A DNA stretch of 64,000 bases from Lachnospiraceae bacterium XBD2001 (GTDB lineage Bacteria > Bacillota > Clostridia > Lachnospirales > Lachnospiraceae): positions 62,001-126,000 of the forward strand of contig FPAN01000005.1 in the NCBI GenBank assembly GCA_900116395.1, read 5' to 3'. This document shows positions 1 through 8,768 of the stretch, one piece after another. Below the pieces are notes generated by a model. That model was not told where the DNA came from. It did not search any database and worked only from the letters and a program-made list of their open reading frames with translations. How positions within the stretch are numbered: the stretch's first letter is position 1; every line of letters begins with the position of its first letter. The translations under genes and the position numbers were made by a program.

Positions 1-2
1 TC

Positions 3-950
3 CTAGAATAATGCGTTATCGGAATCAATCTTCCGAACGATGGTATTGGCAATCATTACCAGTACGAAGCCCACTAAGGACTGATACAGACCTGCTGCAG
101 CAGACATTCCTACGTCATTTAACTCCATCAAGCCACGGTATACGTAAGTATCGATGGTCTGTGTGGTGGCGTAGATTGCGCCGGAATTCTGCGGTACCTG
201 ATAGAACAATCCGAAGTCAGAGAAGAAGATTCGTCCGATTGACATCAGTGTCAAGGTAATGATGGTTGGCTTCAACATCGGAAGTGTCACCTTGATGATC
301 TGCTTCAGCTTGGTTGCTCCGTCTACGGCTGCCGCTTCGAAAATGGACTTATCAATTCCGGAAATGGCTGCGGTGTAGACGATGGACTGATATCCGATGT
401 TCTTCCAGATGTAAACGATCAGTAAGATCAGTGGCCATGCGCCCTCTTTTGCGTACCAGGAAATCGGATCCAATCCCAGGCGACCTAAGATGGTGTTGTT
501 AATAAAACCGGTCTCGGAATTTAAGAATGCGTATGCGATGTATCCGATAACAACCCAGGAGAGCATATTCGGAAGTAACATGGCTCCCTGGAACCACTTC
601 ACACGCTTCCGCTCACCCAACTCACAGATGAACACTGCCACTAAGATGGAGAGCACGGTTCCGATAATGATAAACGCTACGTTGTAGAGAATGGTGTTTC
701 TTGTCATAATCCAGGCATCCTTGGTCTGAAAGAGGAAGCGGAAGTTCTCGAGTCCGCACCATTCACTGCCGAAGATTCCTCGGAAGAAACTAAAATCCTT
801 AAATGCAAGGAAAATTCCCATCATCGGTATGTAGTTGTTGATGATTAAATATGCGATTCCGGGCAACGCAATCAATAAAAGCGGTAAATCCTTCCACGCT
901 TTTTTCTCTTTGGCTGCGCTCCGCGCAACTGCATGTTCTGTCTTCGTCAT
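3..950 (-). CDS. ABC sugar/oligosaccharide transporter permease, LplB type
   Basis: Integral membrane subunit of a carbohydrate ABC importer (family MalF/LplB). About six hydrophobic segments are visible, and the cytoplasmic EAA loop that contacts the ATPase is present (FEAAAVDGATKLKQIIKVTLP, near residues 205-225). The protein has 315 residues, usual for the family. The ATG at 950 is chosen because GGAGG lies 5 bases upstream; the longer frame beginning with TTG at 962 would put that Shine-Dalgarno inside the gene. It follows the binding-protein gene by about 60 bases. The second permease expected for this system would lie beyond the left edge. No ATPase gene is present, as is common for families served by a shared MsiK-type ATPase. 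Substrate unknown. Confidence 0.9.
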   Translation of the reverse strand: MTKTEHAVARSAAKEKKAWKDLPLLLIALPGIAYLIINNYIPMMGIFLAFKDFSFFRGIFGSEWCGLENFRFLFQTKDAWIMTRNTILYNVAFIIIGTVLSILVAVFICELGERKRVKWFQGAMLLPNMLSWVVIGYIAYAFLNSETGFINNTILGRLGLDPISWYAKEGAWPLILLIVYIWKNIGYQSIVYTAAISGIDKSIFEAAAVDGATKLKQIIKVTLPMLKPTIITLTLMSIGRIFFSDFGLFYQVPQNSGAIYATTQTIDTYVYRGLMELNDVGMSAAAGLYQSLVGFVLVMIANTIVRKIDSDNALF

Positions 951-1011
951 AATCTCCTCCAAAATGTTCTCCGGCGGGAGGGCCGCCGGAGAAAAATGCT
1001 CTTAAAGAGTA

Positions 1012-2520
1012 TTATTTGTTGTTTGCAAGCCACTCATCCAACTGTTCCTGCTTGCCATCTAAAATATCCTGGTATCCTGCATCCTTCAATGCTGCAACGA
1101 ACTTGTCGATCTCGGTGTCCGGATCCAAGCTTCCGCAGTAAAGACCTGCTAAGTACTGCTGGATTACATTGGTGACTGCAGTGTACTGGGTCTTGTATGC
1201 ATCAGAGTCAAAAGTGAAGCCCATAGCAGGAGAGGTCTTCGCCTTCTCGTTCTGCTCTAACTCCCACTTCAGGGATTCCGGATCGGTTCCTGCGGTTGGG
1301 TACATTAAGAAGAAGTTACCCAAAGTTCCGCAAGACAACTGTGCGGTATAAGGTACGGTGGTTGCATCCTCACCTTCCGGATAAGATACGCTGCCGTCTT
1401 CGTTCAATACATAGTCTCTGCCTTCGATACCGTAGATTAACAGGTTAATTACATCTGCATCGGTATAGGTTAAGTTCAGGAACTTCATTGCTGCTTCCGG
1501 ATTCTTGGTAGTAGAAGCAATCATCCAGCTTACTGCATTTACATCAGAGGTAGACAGATAAGCATCACCAATCATCTTCGCTGCGATTGGATTGGTTCCG
1601 CACTGTGCCTGAAGGCTAGCTGCGGTATCTGCTTCCGGATAGCTGTATGCTGCAATGTAAGCGAAGTAGTTACCACTGGTCATGCACTCTGCTGCGGTGC
1701 TGGTAGTGGTTGCTGCATCCTTCATTACAAGGCCTTCGTTGTACCACTGACGGGCAAGCTCGCATTTTTCACGAAACTCCGGTGTAGAATAGAAATCTAC
1801 TACGGTCATATCATCGCCCATCAAAACACCCTTCGGTGAATAGAAGTCGTCGGTCAACCAGTCTACGTTATCCCAAACAACGTTCATTCCGATCTGTCCC
1901 TGCTGTACAGGAGCAAGTGGCGTCATCTCCGGATGTGCCTCCTTCACCTTGCGAAGGACGTCGGTAACATCCTCAACGGAGTTGACTGCGCTCATGTCTA
2001 AGCCAAGTTCCTCTGCGATGTCCTGACGATAAATAATCATTGGGGTAAGGGCGATTGGCTTCATGGTAGGAATACCATATACCTTGCCGTCCTTAGAGCA
2101 AGCCTGCAACCAGTTCTCACCAACCAGTTCCTTGGTCTCGCTGCCGTACTCATCCAACAGATCTGTGATGTCATAGGTCATATCGGTAGATACGCAGGTA
2201 TTGAAGTTACCAAGGCTCTCGAAGATATCGATCTGCTCGCCGCCCTGAAGTGCTAAGCTTACCTTGCTGGAGTAATCTGCAATTCCGATTGGCTTCAAGG
2301 TTACTTCTACGCCGATCTTGTCACGGGTAATCTCATTGATGGCTTCTTCCACGGTATCCAAATCCTCTTCGGACGGGATGTTGTTGAAGGTGCAGTATGC
2401 GTAAGTTACCTGATCGTAACCGCTGTCAGAGGCTTTGCCGCCGTCTTTTGCGCCACCGCATCCCACAACCGTAAGGGCCATGGTCGCTGCCATAAGAGCT
2501 GCTATTAGTTTCCTTCTCAT
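1012..2520 (-). CDS. Extracellular solute-binding lipoprotein of a YesMN-linked ABC importer
   Basis: Lipid-anchored substrate-binding protein (SBP family 1, 502 residues) that should deliver a carbohydrate to the permease encoded next. A type II signal peptide is clear: MRRKL, a hydrophobic run, then lipobox LTVVGC and a Gly/Ser-rich linker. The ATG at 2520 is chosen because GGAGG is 9 bases upstream; 22 further in-frame residues upstream (to 2586) would precede a normal signal peptide and lack a good ribosome site. It sits downstream of the yesN-like regulator but is separated from it by a terminator, so it is probably the main target promoter of that regulator. Substrate is not readable from sequence; LplB-type systems often serve complex glycans. 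Confidence 0.9.
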   Translation of the reverse strand: MRRKLIAALMAATMALTVVGCGGAKDGGKASDSGYDQVTYAYCTFNNIPSEEDLDTVEEAINEITRDKIGVEVTLKPIGIADYSSKVSLALQGGEQIDIFESLGNFNTCVSTDMTYDITDLLDEYGSETKELVGENWLQACSKDGKVYGIPTMKPIALTPMIIYRQDIAEELGLDMSAVNSVEDVTDVLRKVKEAHPEMTPLAPVQQGQIGMNVVWDNVDWLTDDFYSPKGVLMGDDMTVVDFYSTPEFREKCELARQWYNEGLVMKDAATTTSTAAECMTSGNYFAYIAAYSYPEADTAASLQAQCGTNPIAAKMIGDAYLSTSDVNAVSWMIASTTKNPEAAMKFLNLTYTDADVINLLIYGIEGRDYVLNEDGSVSYPEGEDATTVPYTAQLSCGTLGNFFLMYPTAGTDPESLKWELEQNEKAKTSPAMGFTFDSDAYKTQYTAVTNVIQQYLAGLYCGSLDPDTEIDKFVAALKDAGYQDILDGKQEQLDEWLANNK

Positions 2521-2584
2521 CTTATATATCCTCCCAGATGTTCTCACGCCCTTTTCATTGGCGTTTTCGTTTTTAACTGTCTTC

Positions 2585-2590
2585 ATTATA
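2585..2590 (-). promoter_or_regulatory. Probable -10 box of the solute-binding protein promoter
   Basis: TATAAT is present on the minus strand about 65 bases before the binding-protein ATG, just downstream of the yesN terminator. No good -35 hexamer lies 16-18 bases upstream, as expected for a promoter that needs an activator such as the adjacent AraC-type response regulator. A 6-bp inverted repeat (GCATCT/AGATGC, about 2607-2630) covers the -35 zone. Inference only. Confidence 0.4.
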
Positions 2591-2635
2591 TTTTTTCGCC
2601 ATGGGCATCTCTTTAAAAAATCAGATGCGTTTTTT

Positions 2636-2671
2636 CAAAAAACGGAGAATGGCTTATACACCACTCTCCGT
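2636..2671 (-). terminator. Intrinsic terminator overlapping the 3' end of yesN
   Basis: Stem ACGGAGAxTGG / CCAxTCTCCGT with an 8-base loop followed by T6 on the minus strand. The left half of the stem is made by the last codons and stop of the response-regulator gene (ends at 2654). It separates the yesMN message from the binding-protein message. Confidence 0.8.
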
Positions 2672-4243
2672 TTTTCGAAACTGACTCGGGGTACTTCCCG
2701 TATATTTTTTAAATAAGGTGGAGAAGTAGGTGAAGTTGTCGAATCCTACTTCCGTTGCGATATTGCTGATGGCTTCGTCGCTTCCGAGAAGGAGCTTCTT
2801 GGCTTCTTCGATGCGGTATTCGTTCAGGGCATCCTTGATGCCCACGCCCCGCTCCTTGCGGTAACTCTTGTTTAGATACTCGCCGTTCATATGGAAGAAC
2901 TCGCCCAACTCGCCGGTGGTAATCTCCCTGTGGTAGTTCTCCCGGATGTAGCGGTCCACCTTGTCTGCCAAGGTTTCCTTCTGTTTCGTCTCAGCGATTA
3001 CATCCAGGGCACGCTCCACCAGATAATTGGAAAAGCGAATCATACCCATGGTAGAACTCTGAGCATTTCTGGCCAGAACCGAGAGATCCTCGTCAAAAAG
3101 ATCCGTTACGGAAATGCTTGCATCTCCCAGCACCGTGTACACCACCTGGGATAATTCCCTATACATGCGACGTAAGTGTTCACCGGTCAGCCCCCGGTTA
3201 TGTCCGTATTCATCCAAGGCGGATTTTACCAGACTTAAAAATCCGAACTTGTCGCCCTTCTGTAACAGGCTTACCATCTCCGCTACCGGAAGCATTTGAT
3301 GGTCGATGCTGTCTGCTGTCGGCACATCCCGAAGGAAGTAGGTGCTTCCATAACCCGGGACATACTGCTGGAAAGAATCCTTGCAGGCACGGAAGGCCTT
3401 GGCGAATTCATCAATAACGGTAGGTTCCGTTACACACATGGTAAGGGTTGCCTTGAACAAGCCGTGGAAACGTTCCTCCAATGCCTTGGTGCGATTCTGT
3501 ATCACGTTCTCATCTGTTGCATCTACAACAGAAGCCAACAGCATCTGTCCTTCTTCCCGGAATACCACCACATTGCCATCATCGGCACTTCCGCAGAGAA
3601 TCTCGCCATGTATATTGGTGACGATGAAGTCGAAGAGCTCCTGTCGCACCGTCTCGATATCTCGTTCCATCTCCGTCACTCTGGAGATAATCAGCGTATA
3701 AGGGTGCTGGGGATTCTGTGGTAAATCCAACCCTTTTAATTCTTCCTCTGTTCGATTCGGACGAAGTGTATCTTCCGATTCCAATCGATGGCGGAAGAAG
3801 CTTAAGCGCACCTGGCGCATGTTGCTGGCCAGCCACTGGCCCTGATTCTCACTGGCTTTTTTGGCAAGTTCTTCCCGGCGCTTGGCTACAATCTTCTGTA
3901 GGGTTGCTTCCATAATGACCGGATCAAAAGGCTTCAGCAGATACTCCGATGCATGGAGGCGCACCGCATAGGTGGCGTAATCAAATCGCTCGTGGCTGGT
4001 CAGAAGCAAGAACTCTCCGTCCTGCTTCTGTTCTCGGAACCAACTTAAGAGATCCAAGCCGCTGCCCTTCGGCATCTCGATATCACTGATGACAATATCG
4101 ATGGGATGGGCCTCGATAATCTTCTTGGCACCGGCAATGTTATAGGCTGTATAGACCCCTTCGATGCCCAAGACCTTCCAGTCCATATTTTGCTCAATGA
4201 CTTCCACGGTGGTGCGGTCGTCATCCACAATAATTACATTCAT
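2654..4243 (-). CDS. AraC-family response regulator, YesN type
   Basis: DNA-binding half of a two-component system controlling the adjacent sugar importer. Residues 1-120 are a receiver domain: acidic pocket VDDD at 6-9, phospho-acceptor Asp54 in SDIEMP, conserved Lys in YLLKPFDP near 105. The middle region (about 140-410) is the variable linker typical of long YesN proteins. The last 100 residues hold the two helix-turn-helix motifs of AraC proteins (EEAKKLLLGSDEAISNIATE and GFDNFTYFSTLFKKYTGSTP). Length 529 is normal for this subgroup. It overlaps the kinase gene by four bases (ATGA), indicating translational coupling. Confidence 0.93.
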   Translation of the reverse strand: MNVIIVDDDRTTVEVIEQNMDWKVLGIEGVYTAYNIAGAKKIIEAHPIDIVISDIEMPKGSGLDLLSWFREQKQDGEFLLLTSHERFDYATYAVRLHASEYLLKPFDPVIMEATLQKIVAKRREELAKKASENQGQWLASNMRQVRLSFFRHRLESEDTLRPNRTEEELKGLDLPQNPQHPYTLIISRVTEMERDIETVRQELFDFIVTNIHGEILCGSADDGNVVVFREEGQMLLASVVDATDENVIQNRTKALEERFHGLFKATLTMCVTEPTVIDEFAKAFRACKDSFQQYVPGYGSTYFLRDVPTADSIDHQMLPVAEMVSLLQKGDKFGFLSLVKSALDEYGHNRGLTGEHLRRMYRELSQVVYTVLGDASISVTDLFDEDLSVLARNAQSSTMGMIRFSNYLVERALDVIAETKQKETLADKVDRYIRENYHREITTGELGEFFHMNGEYLNKSYRKERGVGIKDALNEYRIEEAKKLLLGSDEAISNIATEVGFDNFTYFSTLFKKYTGSTPSQFRKTESGV

Positions 4244-5952
4244 AAAACCAATTCTTCCTTCTTACTCTCGGCCAATTCGTTCACGGTCTCAGCCGGGATT
4301 TCAAAGACATTCAAACAGCCATGCGGCTGTACATTCTCGATGGTAAAGAGGCCTTCCTCTTCATACATGAGCGTTAACATACGGCGAATACTCCACAATC
4401 CCACGCGGGTTCCGTCGGCACTGGCTGCACCCTTGGGATTAGCGAAGTCGCTTAACACGCTATCCGGATATCCGCCGCCGTCATCCTCAATCTCCAAGTG
4501 CAGATACTTTTTCCCATTCCGCTCTTCCTCGCGAGCAGAGATTAGGATGGTTAGGGTCTTGCCCATTTCCACCGCGTACTTGTACTCGTTCTCGATGATG
4601 GTATGAATCATCAGCTGTGGAATCTTCCACTCCATCAGGTCTTCTGCAATCTGGGTGTAGTAGAAGACGCAGCCCGGGTACTTCAACTCCTGCATCTCGA
4701 AGTAGTTCTTCACATGGCGAATCTCCTCCGCCAGGCTTACCGTATGCAAGCCTGCCTTGAACATGTAGCGCACGTTCTTGGACAGGGCATCAATGTATTT
4801 TTGAATCTCCGCATTTTTCTGCTGCATGCTAAGCCCCGATATGGTGGTCAGCGCATTTAGGAAAAAGTGGGGACGAATCTGCAATCGAATGGCGCGAAGC
4901 TCCATCTCACTTAGGGAGATTTGCTTCTCGTAGGTTGCGATTTTTAACTCCATGACTTCGTCCATTAAGTCATTGAAGGTATTTTTCAGCATGGTAAATT
5001 CCAGAGTCTCATAGGCATCCGCAATGCGAATATCTAGGTCTCCCGCCTGCATGCGACGCATGTGATCCTGGATGGACTCCATGGGCAAGAGCACCGCACG
5101 GCGGATATAGCGAATGATAAGGGTTGCCATGATGACCGTCAAGAGGGCCATAAGAAACAGCACCACATAACCGTATCGAATCTGGTAAATCAATCCCTGT
5201 CGGGTGGCTACCGAATAGATCTGCAGGCCGTCGATGGTATCCCGCAATTCTACGTTGTAGCCGGAGGTACTGATATCGCTAATCTTGCTGCCTACCTCCG
5301 CAGCCACCAGGTCACCGTTCACGCCACAGATGGTGCCGTTCTCATCCGTTACCACCACATCCAAGTCCCGGATGTGTTCTCCGGCGTCGGTTCCCATGAG
5401 CTTATCTAAGGAGATAAAAATGCCGGCGCTCCAGCCTTGCCATGCGTACATTCGATAGACGTAGTCCTCGCCACCAAGGGTGGTCACACTCCACATGGAG
5501 CTATGGCCGTCCACCGCTGCATCCAGCATGTGGGCACGAATGGCCTCCTTGAATTCATGGGTGACGCTACCATCATAACTCTCCAGACAGGTATCATAGG
5601 CACTGGCTGCTACTACCAAGGCGTCGAAGTTGTTGTCTGTTGCAATCTCATTCTGCAATAGATTCAGCGTTCGCACCGAGGCATAGAATCGATTCTCCTC
5701 GGAGGATGCCTGGAGGAGCCTTAGGTCCGAATTATCGTAGACGATGCGTCCTAAGATTTTGTCACCATCCTGCAACACGTCCTCCACCGCTCCGGTATAG
5801 AGGTTCATGTAGTTGGTAACCATGGCTCCGGTGGTACTCTCTGCCGCTCGCAGCACAACCCATACCACCACATTCAATAGCACCAGCAATACCAACACCT
5901 GAGCAATCAATAATGCAATTGTCTTTTTTATGAAGGATGTTTGTTTTTCCAT
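4240..5952 (-). CDS. Sensor histidine kinase, YesM type
   Basis: Membrane sensor kinase (about 570 residues) partnered with the YesN-like regulator. An N-terminal membrane helix (about residues 9-33), a large extracellular sensor region and a second helix near 265-290 are followed by a HAMP-like linker, the His_kinase motif LQIRPHFFLNAL with the phosphorylated His, and an ATPase domain with an N-box (IENEYKYAV) and glycine boxes (DDGGGYPD, VGLWSIRRM). ATG codons at 5961 and 5952 are both possible and neither has a Shine-Dalgarno. A promoter at 5962-5989 would start the transcript near 5955, which favours 5952 and an almost leaderless mRNA. The ligand is unknown, probably sugar-related. Confidence 0.9.
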   Translation of the reverse strand: MEKQTSFIKKTIALLIAQVLVLLVLLNVVVWVVLRAAESTTGAMVTNYMNLYTGAVEDVLQDGDKILGRIVYDNSDLRLLQASSEENRFYASVRTLNLLQNEIATDNNFDALVVAASAYDTCLESYDGSVTHEFKEAIRAHMLDAAVDGHSSMWSVTTLGGEDYVYRMYAWQGWSAGIFISLDKLMGTDAGEHIRDLDVVVTDENGTICGVNGDLVAAEVGSKISDISTSGYNVELRDTIDGLQIYSVATRQGLIYQIRYGYVVLFLMALLTVIMATLIIRYIRRAVLLPMESIQDHMRRMQAGDLDIRIADAYETLEFTMLKNTFNDLMDEVMELKIATYEKQISLSEMELRAIRLQIRPHFFLNALTTISGLSMQQKNAEIQKYIDALSKNVRYMFKAGLHTVSLAEEIRHVKNYFEMQELKYPGCVFYYTQIAEDLMEWKIPQLMIHTIIENEYKYAVEMGKTLTILISAREEERNGKKYLHLEIEDDGGGYPDSVLSDFANPKGAASADGTRVGLWSIRRMLTLMYEEEGLFTIENVQPHGCLNVFEIPAETVNELAESKKEELVL

Positions 5953-5961
5953 ATGGACCAT

Positions 5962-5989
5962 TTTATATGGTCGCCGGGGACGAGGTCAA
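5962..5989 (-). promoter_or_regulatory. Candidate promoter of yesM-yesN
   Basis: TTGACC (5984-5989), 16-base spacer, TATAAA (5962-5967) on the minus strand. The predicted start of transcription, 6-8 bases further, falls between the two candidate ATG codons of the kinase gene. Confidence 0.5.
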
Positions 5990-6022
5990 CGGTTCATTAT
6001 GAAATACGCAAAACGCATTTTG

Positions 6023-6967
6023 TTAGTCTAATCTAACCCCGTACGCCAACATTGGACCGTTTTTCACAATGTTCAACGATGCGCATTGATACAAGACAAT
6101 TCCGTCTTCTTTTGCATACTCCGTATAAACACTTTGCCCAAAATAGTCACGAATCTCCCCTAGCTTCTCCCCTTCAGAGAAGGTCTCGCCGGCTTTTTTC
6201 TCCGGATACCAGCATCCTGCAACAGGCGCCGAATAATTGTACTCGGTAAGTTCCGTCTTCGGATAGCGTACATGTTCCCCAGGAAGGACTCCAAGATACT
6301 TTAGAATATTTCGGACGTCTGTTTTGTCCGCTTCTACTTCTTCCCTGGACCATGTTCCCATCTGTCCTCGCTCAATGAGAATGCTCGGAATACCATGAAC
6401 AGAAGCAAGATTATATGCACCCCCGGTTCTGCACCTTGAACGTACACAATAGTCAGAGTTAACACATTCCATCATACTTCTTGCTATCTCTTCGCAATCC
6501 GTATCCCCAAGATAATACACGAACGGCATCAGGTTCTCATAACCGTCTCCGCCATGCAAATCGATGTACATATCCACATTTTTGATAAACGCCTCAAAGA
6601 GAACATGGGCAAGCCGATCCGCCTCGCTTCCGTCCTTGTCCCCCGGGAATACACGATTTAAGTTTTTGCCGTCTTCGTATACCAACGACATCGTGCGATT
6701 CTCAAATCCGGAACAGTTGACGAGCGGTAGTATAACTACATTTCCAGCCAATTCGCTCACATCTATTTCGTTAGAAAGTTCTATTGCTGCCTGGATTCCA
6801 ATATACTCCGCATTATGTATCCCTGCGGTAATCAGCACGGTCGGTCCTTCCTTTTCTCCGCACAATAAAACATGCGGCACCTGAAACTGCGTGCCGCCAA
6901 CATGTATATGATCTTTGATGGTTTTTCCCGGAACAAGCTCATGTCCCGCAATCTGTTTTCCTGCCAT
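6023..6967 (-). CDS. Succinylglutamate desuccinylase/aspartoacylase family zinc hydrolase (M14-like)
   Basis: Cytoplasmic zinc-dependent hydrolase of the AstE/AspA/M14 family, 314 residues. Visible metal ligands are His51 and Glu54 in AGIHNAEYIG and His138 in IDLHGGD; Arg105 in NLNRVFPG and a conserved Glu in the C-terminal part (LIERGQMG) complete the usual active site. The family removes acyl groups from N-acyl amino acids or cleaves related amides. Lachnospiraceae members are generally uncharacterised, so the substrate is open. The start has AGAGGT 4 bases upstream, inside the end of the preceding gene two bases away, so the two are surely cotranscribed. It carries no signal peptide. Confidence 0.85.
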   Translation of the reverse strand: MAGKQIAGHELVPGKTIKDHIHVGGTQFQVPHVLLCGEKEGPTVLITAGIHNAEYIGIQAAIELSNEIDVSELAGNVVILPLVNCSGFENRTMSLVYEDGKNLNRVFPGDKDGSEADRLAHVLFEAFIKNVDMYIDLHGGDGYENLMPFVYYLGDTDCEEIARSMMECVNSDYCVRSRCRTGGAYNLASVHGIPSILIERGQMGTWSREEVEADKTDVRNILKYLGVLPGEHVRYPKTELTEYNYSAPVAGCWYPEKKAGETFSEGEKLGEIRDYFGQSVYTEYAKEDGIVLYQCASLNIVKNGPMLAYGVRLD

Positions 6968-6969
6968 TC

Positions 6970-7713
6970 TTACCTCTTAACAAATGTAAATGTGGATGCG
7001 ATTTCTTTACTGTCATAGATGCCCTCAATGCCTTCGGCTAGTGGCTTTCTCGTAACAGCCATGTATATGCCCTTCTTTTCCGTATTAAAGAAAACACGAC
7101 CATTGTCATCCGTATTCAAAAACCGCTCAAAATATTCCTTGCCATCATAATGTACAACGATAACCGATGCACCCTTCACCGGGAACTTGTCGTGAATAAG
7201 TGTTAGATTTACAACATCCGCATCCGCTTCCCACGGTGTAGGGATGAAGGCCACTCTGGATTCATGGATGAATGCAACCGGAGCACTTTTTTCCGTTACA
7301 CTAATGCAGGTTGCGTATATCTGCGGATAGTTCTTGGCATCTAAAATATCCGGATAGGTACGTCTGTCACCTTCGTAGTAAACATCCTTCTCATCACGGA
7401 CATAGTTATTATCATAGATTGCCATTATCGTATGTATTCCTTTGGAGGTAGGCGTAAAGCGCAGTTCGTAATAGTCGCCCCACTCATCTCCCGGACCTTT
7501 TACCGGTGACAATGCAATACGGTTACCTGCTTCGTCCTGAACAAATGCCCGAAACTCATCCAGGCGAAAGAAGCCGTCCGGTCGCATGTTGTGACCCCAT
7601 CTAAGAATTCCACACACCTCTTCTCCCGGTTCATATACCGACTTATCTGTCACAATCCACGCTTCATGCCCGTATACCAGCATGTCCGTAGTATCTATTC
7701 CGCGTCTTACCAT
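6970..7713 (-). CDS. DUF4198-like beta-sandwich protein
   Basis: A 247-residue protein that looks like the DUF4198 (NikM/CbiM-associated) beta-sandwich fold: GHEAWIVTDKSVYEPGEEV near the start, then FTPTSKGIHTIMAIY, and a second segment with GASVIVVHYDGKEY and DDNGRVFFNTEKKGIYMAV. DUF4198 proteins are usually exported and linked to nickel or cobalt uptake, but this one has no signal peptide or lipobox and sits in an operon with a zinc hydrolase rather than a metal transporter. It may therefore be a cytoplasmic partner of that enzyme. GAGGAG is 6 bases before the ATG. The family assignment is from memory of motif layout and moderately sure. Confidence 0.65.
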   Translation of the reverse strand: MVRRGIDTTDMLVYGHEAWIVTDKSVYEPGEEVCGILRWGHNMRPDGFFRLDEFRAFVQDEAGNRIALSPVKGPGDEWGDYYELRFTPTSKGIHTIMAIYDNNYVRDEKDVYYEGDRRTYPDILDAKNYPQIYATCISVTEKSAPVAFIHESRVAFIPTPWEADADVVNLTLIHDKFPVKGASVIVVHYDGKEYFERFLNTDDNGRVFFNTEKKGIYMAVTRKPLAEGIEGIYDSKEIASTFTFVKR

Positions 7714-7727
7714 CTCATTCTCCTCAT

Positions 7728-7771
7728 TAAAAAACTCCTATTTACAGCACGTTCACTGCAAAAAGGAGTTT
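7728..7771 (-). terminator. Probable terminator after the lone ABC ATPase gene
   Basis: AAACTCC / GGAGTTT arms (7732-7738 and 7765-7771) around a 26-base interior, followed on the minus strand by T6. The loop is long, so it is weaker than the other terminators in the window. Confidence 0.45.
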
Positions 7772-7835
7772 ATACTATATTCTTTATAAAGATAAGCCCC
7801 CCTAGGGGTTATGGTTTTCTACGCGTATACCGCTT

Positions 7836-8423
7836 CTATAAATGATATACCTTCACCTGAGGTATGGTCTCAAGTTCGCCCTCATCCTGGGTTGCAATGA
7901 GAAGCGGGCGGCTACCACGACATTCTAAGATGTATGTAAGTGCTGTGCTGCGTTCTTCTCTACTCATGCCACGAAACGGATCATCCAATACGAAGAAGTC
8001 CGCCGGAACGACGCAGGCTGCCACAATTTCTACCCAGCGCTGCTTTGCCTCGCTTAGTTCCCCTGCTGCCACCTTGCATTCTTCCGGTGTCAAAAGAAGC
8101 TGCAACAATTCTGCCGCCTGAGCCTTTCCGATTTTGCGATAGGCCTTGTGCACGTTCCAGATAGCATTCTTCTTCCGGTTCAGCTGTCCTTCTTGGCTAA
8201 CATATGCACTTCGCAAGGTAGGATACTTATAATCTCCCATCCGATGCACACCACCACCGTCCGGCTGTTCCGTTCCCATGAAGATCTTCAGGAGTGTTGT
8301 TTTTCCAACACCTTCCTCGCCAACAATTCCATAGCATCCACCCCATTCAATAGAGATGTTCTTATGCTCAAGGACGTTGCGTCCGTTGTATGCTTTTGTA
8401 ATGTCCTCCAGTAAGATTGTCAT
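7836..8423 (-). CDS. Short ABC-type ATP-binding protein with degenerate catalytic motifs
   Basis: A 195-residue ABC nucleotide-binding domain. Walker A is GEEGVGKTT (near 34-42), the Q-loop is YVSQEGQL, and Walker B is FFVLDDPF. Several hallmark residues depart from consensus: the signature is GELSEAKQ instead of LSGGQ, the catalytic Glu after Walker B is Asp, and the H-loop His is Gln (ATQDEGE). No permease gene is nearby. It lies 25 bases downstream of an XRE regulator and both are probably one transcript from the promoter at 8769-8797. It may be a weak ATPase serving a distant membrane partner, or have a regulatory role. AGGAG is 6 bases before the ATG. Confidence 0.75.
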   Translation of the reverse strand: MTILLEDITKAYNGRNVLEHKNISIEWGGCYGIVGEEGVGKTTLLKIFMGTEQPDGGGVHRMGDYKYPTLRSAYVSQEGQLNRKKNAIWNVHKAYRKIGKAQAAELLQLLLTPEECKVAAGELSEAKQRWVEIVAACVVPADFFVLDDPFRGMSREERSTALTYILECRGSRPLLIATQDEGELETIPQVKVYHL

Positions 8424-8448
8424 GTCGTTCTCCTATTCAAATAGTCTC

Positions 8449-8745
8449 TTAACCCCGTCCTCTTGGGGCATTTTTAGGTGTGAACGATATATTCAAAACC
8501 ATATCCATTCCCTCTGCAAGTCTCTGCAATAGTTTTATGGAAGGGTTTCTTGTTCCGTTTTCAATCTTGCTGATTTCTGTTTGAGCAATACCCGTTTTCT
8601 CAGCAAGTTCTTTTTGTGTCATATTTTTCGAGATACGAGCATCTATGATTGCACGTACCACGTTCATTTCCGGCTGGATTTCCTCATATGCCTTGGCAAA
8701 TTCCGGATCATTCATCTTTTTTGTTTTATACTCTTTAAGATTCAT
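8449..8745 (-). CDS. XRE-family helix-turn-helix regulator (HigA-like)
   Basis: A 98-residue Cro/C1-type protein. The helix-turn-helix is plain: KNMTQKELAEKTGIAQTEIS and KIENGTRNPSIKLLQRLAEG (about residues 40-78). The N-terminal helix region (MNDPEFAKAYEEIQPE) resembles HigA antitoxins. A HigB/RelE toxin gene would be expected just upstream or downstream, but neither flank has one: upstream is an unrelated membrane protein and downstream the ABC ATPase. A perfect palindrome sits between the -35 and -10 boxes of its own promoter, so it probably represses itself and the ATPase gene. Confidence 0.88.
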   Translation of the reverse strand: MNLKEYKTKKMNDPEFAKAYEEIQPEMNVVRAIIDARISKNMTQKELAEKTGIAQTEISKIENGTRNPSIKLLQRLAEGMDMVLNISFTPKNAPRGRG

Positions 8746-8768
8746 GCTAGCCTTCCTTTCCTTTATTT

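Noticed and set aside
3-962. Upstream TTG start for the first permease
   Set aside because: The TTG overlaps the Shine-Dalgarno of the ATG at 950.
8449-8745. HigBA toxin-antitoxin pair
   Set aside because: The protein is HigA-like, but no toxin-sized frame with RelE/HigB features lies on either side.
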